From: Betaproteobacteria bacterium
Lineage (GTDB): Bacteria; Pseudomonadota; Gammaproteobacteria; Burkholderiales; Rhodocyclaceae
Reading direction: 5' to 3'
Assembly (NCBI GenBank): GCA_020047725.1
Contig: JAIFNM010000183.1
Span: forward strand, 1-8,721
DNA: 8,721 nucleotides
Part shown: piece by piece, positions 6,617 to 8,721 of the stretch
Numbering within the stretch: the first letter of the stretch is position 1
Layout of the letters: the number at the start of each line of letters is the position of its first letter
The notes under the pieces: model-generated
Databases searched by the model: none
The model's input: only the letters and a program-made list of their open reading frames with translations
Told to the model about the DNA's origin: nothing
Translations under genes and position numbers: made by a program

Positions 6617-7114
6617 CTAGATCAGCCAACGTCGTGCATCTTTCAAAAGCAACAGTAACTGTTGCTCGCGCAATGGTGAATGAATGAATCCGAATCGGGT
6701 ATAGAACTTTGCAGCTTCTTCATCAAAGGGGTGTGTCAGCATCGCACGAATGCCCGCTTGCTCGGCAATCATAAGCGTACGCCGAATGGCGTCCTGCAAT
6801 AAACCAAATCCAATTCCTATTCCTTGATGGTTCACAGATACCGCCAGGCGAGCGAGAATAACTACAGGAAGTGGATACTGGCCCATACCTTTGCGTATGC
6901 GATCTGGCGCATCCAACGTGTCAATCTGACCGACCGTCAGGCTGAAATACCCAACTACTTGATCATCATCAGCGACTACAAAGGTCTTTGCCGAGCCGCT
7001 GCTTTGCGCTTGCCGTGCATGGCGGGCAAGCCAGTCGTTCAAGGTCGGTTTGCCGCAATCGAAACCGCCCAGTCGATGATGGGAGCTCAAGGCCTCCGGA
7101 CTGTGCAAGTTCAC
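6617..7114 (-). CDS. tacT: GNAT toxin of a TacAT-type toxin-antitoxin pair
   Basis: This 165-residue GNAT-fold acetyltransferase is of the toxin class that acetylates the amino acid on charged tRNA and blocks translation. Family marks are HHRLGGFDCGKPTLNDWL near the N-terminus (residues 12-29), RHARQAQSSGSAKTFVV (31-47), the acetyl-CoA loop QGIGIG (97-102), and FYTRFGF with the probable catalytic Tyr at 138, followed by SPLR. I choose the GTG at 7114, which overlaps the antitoxin stop as GTGA, with GGGA six bases upstream. A TTG at 7126 would add four residues. No disruption is visible and the length is normal, so this appears to be the one intact toxin in the window. The tRNA specificity cannot be read from the sequence. 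Confidence 0.87.
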   Translation of the reverse strand: MNLHSPEALSSHHRLGGFDCGKPTLNDWLARHARQAQSSGSAKTFVVADDDQVVGYFSLTVGQIDTLDAPDRIRKGMGQYPLPVVILARLAVSVNHQGIGIGFGLLQDAIRRTLMIAEQAGIRAMLTHPFDEEAAKFYTRFGFIHSPLREQQLLLLLKDARRWLI

Positions 7115-7404
7115 TGTGCGTCCCAAGGTGCTTTGCGAGAGAACAGGTTGTGCAGTCCTTCGTTGGTTTGTTCTGGCTGTTCAAGCAAATCCATCAGGGC
7201 TTGGTACTGGGTGCCCGAGACCATAAACAAGCGCTGATCGAGCAGTGTCTGTTCTGCCGCAAGGCAAGCGCTATCGAGAATAAACTCGGTCAACGATTTG
7301 TGCGCCACATCGGCAGCGCGGCGGAGAATGACTTCCTGTTGGTGTGTAGCTCTCAGTCCTAACCGGGATGAGCGAGTGATTGTGGGTGATGCGCTAACAG
7401 TCAT
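7111..7404 (-). CDS. tacA: DUF1778 ribbon-helix-helix antitoxin (TacA-like)
   Basis: This is a 97-residue antitoxin. The N-terminal ribbon-helix-helix region, RSSRLGLRATHQQEVILRRA (11-30) and HKSLTEFILDSACLAAEQTL (35-54), should bind operator DNA as a dimer. The C-terminal part (about 59-95, QRLF...LHNLFSRKAPW) is the segment that wraps and neutralises the GNAT toxin. ATG 7404 has a GGAGA ribosome binding site about 7 nt upstream. The stop overlaps the toxin GTG by four bases, so the two are probably translationally coupled. The promoter upstream has a palindrome between -35 and -10, fitting the autorepression known for this family, which often depends on the antitoxin:toxin ratio. Confidence 0.87.
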   Translation of the reverse strand: MTVSASPTITRSSRLGLRATHQQEVILRRAADVAHKSLTEFILDSACLAAEQTLLDQRLFMVSGTQYQALMDLLEQPEQTNEGLHNLFSRKAPWDAQ

Positions 7405-7441
7405 GGAAATTCTCCGCGTGCGAAATTCATCAATAGAAGTG

Positions 7442-7470
7442 ATGTTAGTACAACGTACAAACGTTGTCTA
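7442..7470 (-). promoter_or_regulatory. Probable tacAT promoter with embedded operator
   Basis: On the minus strand, TAGACA (7470-7465, five of six matches to the -35 consensus) and TAACAT (7447-7442, four of six matches to the -10) are exactly 17 bases apart. The -10 ends 37 bases before the antitoxin ATG. The spacer and part of the -35 are covered by a perfect inverted repeat ACAACGT-N4-ACGTTGT (7450-7467), so a bound ribbon-helix-helix antitoxin would block RNA polymerase. Element positions are seen directly; binding by TacA is inferred. Confidence 0.65.
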
Positions 7471-7498
7471 TGTCGATCCGGCCCTCAACTGTCTAAGT

Positions 7499-7595
7499 CG
7501 TCACTGCGGCGAAAGCCGGGATCCAGGACATTGGCTCACGCCAACTCGGGATGCCGGGGTCGGAATTATCTGCAGTGACCTTCGCAGGCATGACG
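7499..7595. repeat. Degenerate MITE/REP-like repeat with imperfect inverted ends
   Basis: A 97-bp intergenic element begins CGTCACTGCGGCGAAAG and, read from the other end on the opposite strand, begins CGTCATGCCTGCGAAGG. These imperfect terminal inverted repeats resemble the widespread proteobacterial intergenic repeat with a CGTCATTCC(C/G)GCGAAAGC(G/C)GG core followed by GGATCCAGG-like sequence. It codes for nothing visible. It lies between the ligase stop and the tacAT promoter, a common position for such elements and possibly a footprint of past rearrangement. Confidence 0.5.
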
Positions 7596-7617
7596 GTAAT
7601 CTCATCTTTCATCAGGC

Positions 7618-7654
7618 CTGAGCAATAAGTCGAATCCGGCTACGATTTGCTCAG
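7618..7654. repeat. 8-bp inverted repeat just after the ligase stop
   Basis: CTGAGCAA (7618-7625) and TTGCTCAG (7647-7654) form a perfect inverted repeat with a 21-nt loop, starting one base after the ligase stop codon. No T-tract follows on the minus strand, so intrinsic termination is not well supported. An mRNA 3'-end stabilising hairpin or a chance repeat are the alternatives. Confidence 0.4.
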
Positions 7655-7655
7655 A

Positions 7656-8721
7656 TCAAGATGTCCCCATCTTTTCTATCCACTCAGTCGAAAGTGTCTT
7701 GCGATCAATCTTGCCGTTCGGGTTGCGTGGCAAAGGGCCTTGGCGTACGTCGATGTGTGCTGGAACCATGTAGGCGGGCATCAGTTTCCGGCATTCGGCG
7801 AGCAGTTCCGCCGTGTCGAGGCTGCCATTAACCGGCGGTGTGGCTATAACCTGAATCGCTTGTCCGAGCGTGGCATGATCGACACCGAAGGCAACGCATT
7901 CGCCAATCAGCTTTGTCGCGTAGAGGACTTCTTCGACCTCGGTCGGGCTGACCCGGTAGCCCGACGTTTTCATCATTTCGTCACGACGGCCGATGAAGTA
8001 GAGGAAGCCTTCTTCGTCCTTGCGCACGGTGTCACCGGAGAACACGGCGAGTTCTGGAATAACCAGTCCTGGTTCGCGGCCCGGTGTGTTGGCGTAGCGC
8101 TCGGCGGTTTTTTCGTGGTCGTTCCAGTAGCCCATGCCGACCAGCGCACCACGATGCACGAGTTCACCTGGTTCATCGGGGGCGCAAGGCGATCCGTCTT
8201 CACGTAATACGAGAATTTCAGCATTAGGAATGGCCTTGCCGATTGAGTCCGGACGCCGATCCACTTCGCTTGGTGGCAAATAGGTCGAGCGGAAAGCTTC
8301 GGTCAGGCCGTACATCAGGAAGGGCTTGGTTTTAGGCATGCGTGAACGCAAGGCGTCAAGGGTCTCGCGCGGCATGCGTCCACCGGTATTGGCAAAGTAG
8401 CGCAGGTGTTCGGTGATGCTGACGGGCCACTCTAGCTGGGCGAGCTGGATGTAGAGCGGCGGTACGGCGGTGAGGCCGGTAACGCGTTCACGTTCCAGCG
8501 CCTTGAGCACGTCGCGGGGCATCAGGTAGTTGAGCAGGACGACTCGCGCGCCGACATGGAATGCGGTGGTGAGTTGGCTGAATCCGGCGTCAAACGAGAG
8601 CGGCAGGGCGGCGAGTAGCGTGTCGTCGGCCGTGTTTTCGAGGTAGCTCGCGACGCTTTTGGCGCCGGCCACCATGTTGCGATGCGAAAGCACGACACCT
8701 TTTGGCTTGCCGGTACTGCCG
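7656..8721 (-). CDS. Acyl-CoA ligase (AMP-forming), exosortase A-associated type, 5' end outside window
   Basis: The window holds the last 354 residues of an ANL-superfamily adenylating enzyme; the family is about 520 residues long, so roughly a third of the N-terminus lies beyond the right edge. The first visible residues are the ATP-binding loop GSTGKPKGVVLSHRNM. Further on come TGGRMP, MYGLTEAFRSTYLPP (adenine/acyl-binding motif), SGDTVRKDEEGFLYFIGRRDEMMKTSGYRVSP (core/C-domain hinge region) and, near the C-terminus, PRNPNGKIDRKTL with the catalytic Lys. It should activate a carboxylate as acyl-AMP and pass it to CoA or a carrier protein. The type is that found beside the PLP decarboxylase in exosortase A loci, and the decarboxylase is the next backbone gene here. 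The first in-frame GTG in view (8693) is internal, not the start. The true substrate is unknown. Confidence 0.88.
   Translation of the reverse strand, partial: GSTGKPKGVVLSHRNMVAGAKSVASYLENTADDTLLAALPLSFDAGFSQLTTAFHVGARVVLLNYLMPRDVLKALERERVTGLTAVPPLYIQLAQLEWPVSITEHLRYFANTGGRMPRETLDALRSRMPKTKPFLMYGLTEAFRSTYLPPSEVDRRPDSIGKAIPNAEILVLREDGSPCAPDEPGELVHRGALVGMGYWNDHEKTAERYANTPGREPGLVIPELAVFSGDTVRKDEEGFLYFIGRRDEMMKTSGYRVSPTEVEEVLYATKLIGECVAFGVDHATLGQAIQVIATPPVNGSLDTAELLAECRKLMPAYMVPAHIDVRQGPLPRNPNGKIDRKTLSTEWIEKMGTS

Noticed and set aside
6617..7114. GNAT gene as the exosortase A-associated acyltransferase of PEP-CTERM loci
   Set aside because: Sequence marks, size and four-base overlap with a DUF1778 gene identify it as a TacT-type toxin instead.
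1..8721. CRISPR array, tRNA, rRNA or insertion sequence
   Set aside because: There are no regularly spaced repeats, no tRNA-like cloverleaf or rRNA sequence, and no transposase frame.

Overview
The window looks like a piece of a betaproteobacterial chromosome, most probably Rhodocyclales-like (Dechloromonas, Azoarcus or Accumulibacter type). This is inferred from gene content, since no marker gene is present. All recognisable genes read on the minus strand. Four of them form a backbone typical of exosortase A (XrtA/PEP-CTERM) exopolysaccharide loci. In transcription order (right to left) these are an AMP-forming acyl-CoA ligase cut by the right edge (7656-8721), a fold-type III PLP-dependent decarboxylase (4889-6133), a 773-residue VanZ-family membrane protein (1844-4165), and an asparagine-synthase-like amidotransferase (35-1705). 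The ligase and decarboxylase match the pair usually called 'exosortase A system-associated'. They probably activate and decarboxylate an amino-acid-like building block, but the substrate is not known. No exosortase, glycosyltransferase or acyl carrier protein is visible here.

Three toxin-antitoxin (TA) modules, all co-directional, are lodged between the backbone genes. Between ligase and decarboxylase lies an apparently intact TacA/TacT pair (DUF1778 ribbon-helix-helix antitoxin plus GNAT toxin, 6617-7404). It has a good promoter with a palindromic operator in its spacer. Next comes a BrnA-type antitoxin (6204-6518) whose partner brnT survives only as a short 3' tail (6484-6561). Between decarboxylase and VanZ gene lies a Phd/VapB-type antitoxin (4517-4768) followed by a VapC PIN-domain toxin broken by an in-frame TAG and lacking its C-terminal half (4209-4517). 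Only one of the three toxins therefore looks functional. A 97-bp repeat with imperfect inverted ends (7499-7595) separates the ligase from the TA block.

Points most worth a second look: the XrtA-type operon split by TA modules in different states of decay; the three VanZ units in one protein, with a signature kept at exactly the same spacing; a perfect 15-bp tandem duplication inside the VanZ gene; and the amidotransferase-like protein, which lacks the N-terminal cysteine expected of a glutamine-hydrolysing enzyme. No tRNA, rRNA, CRISPR array, insertion sequence or replication origin was seen.
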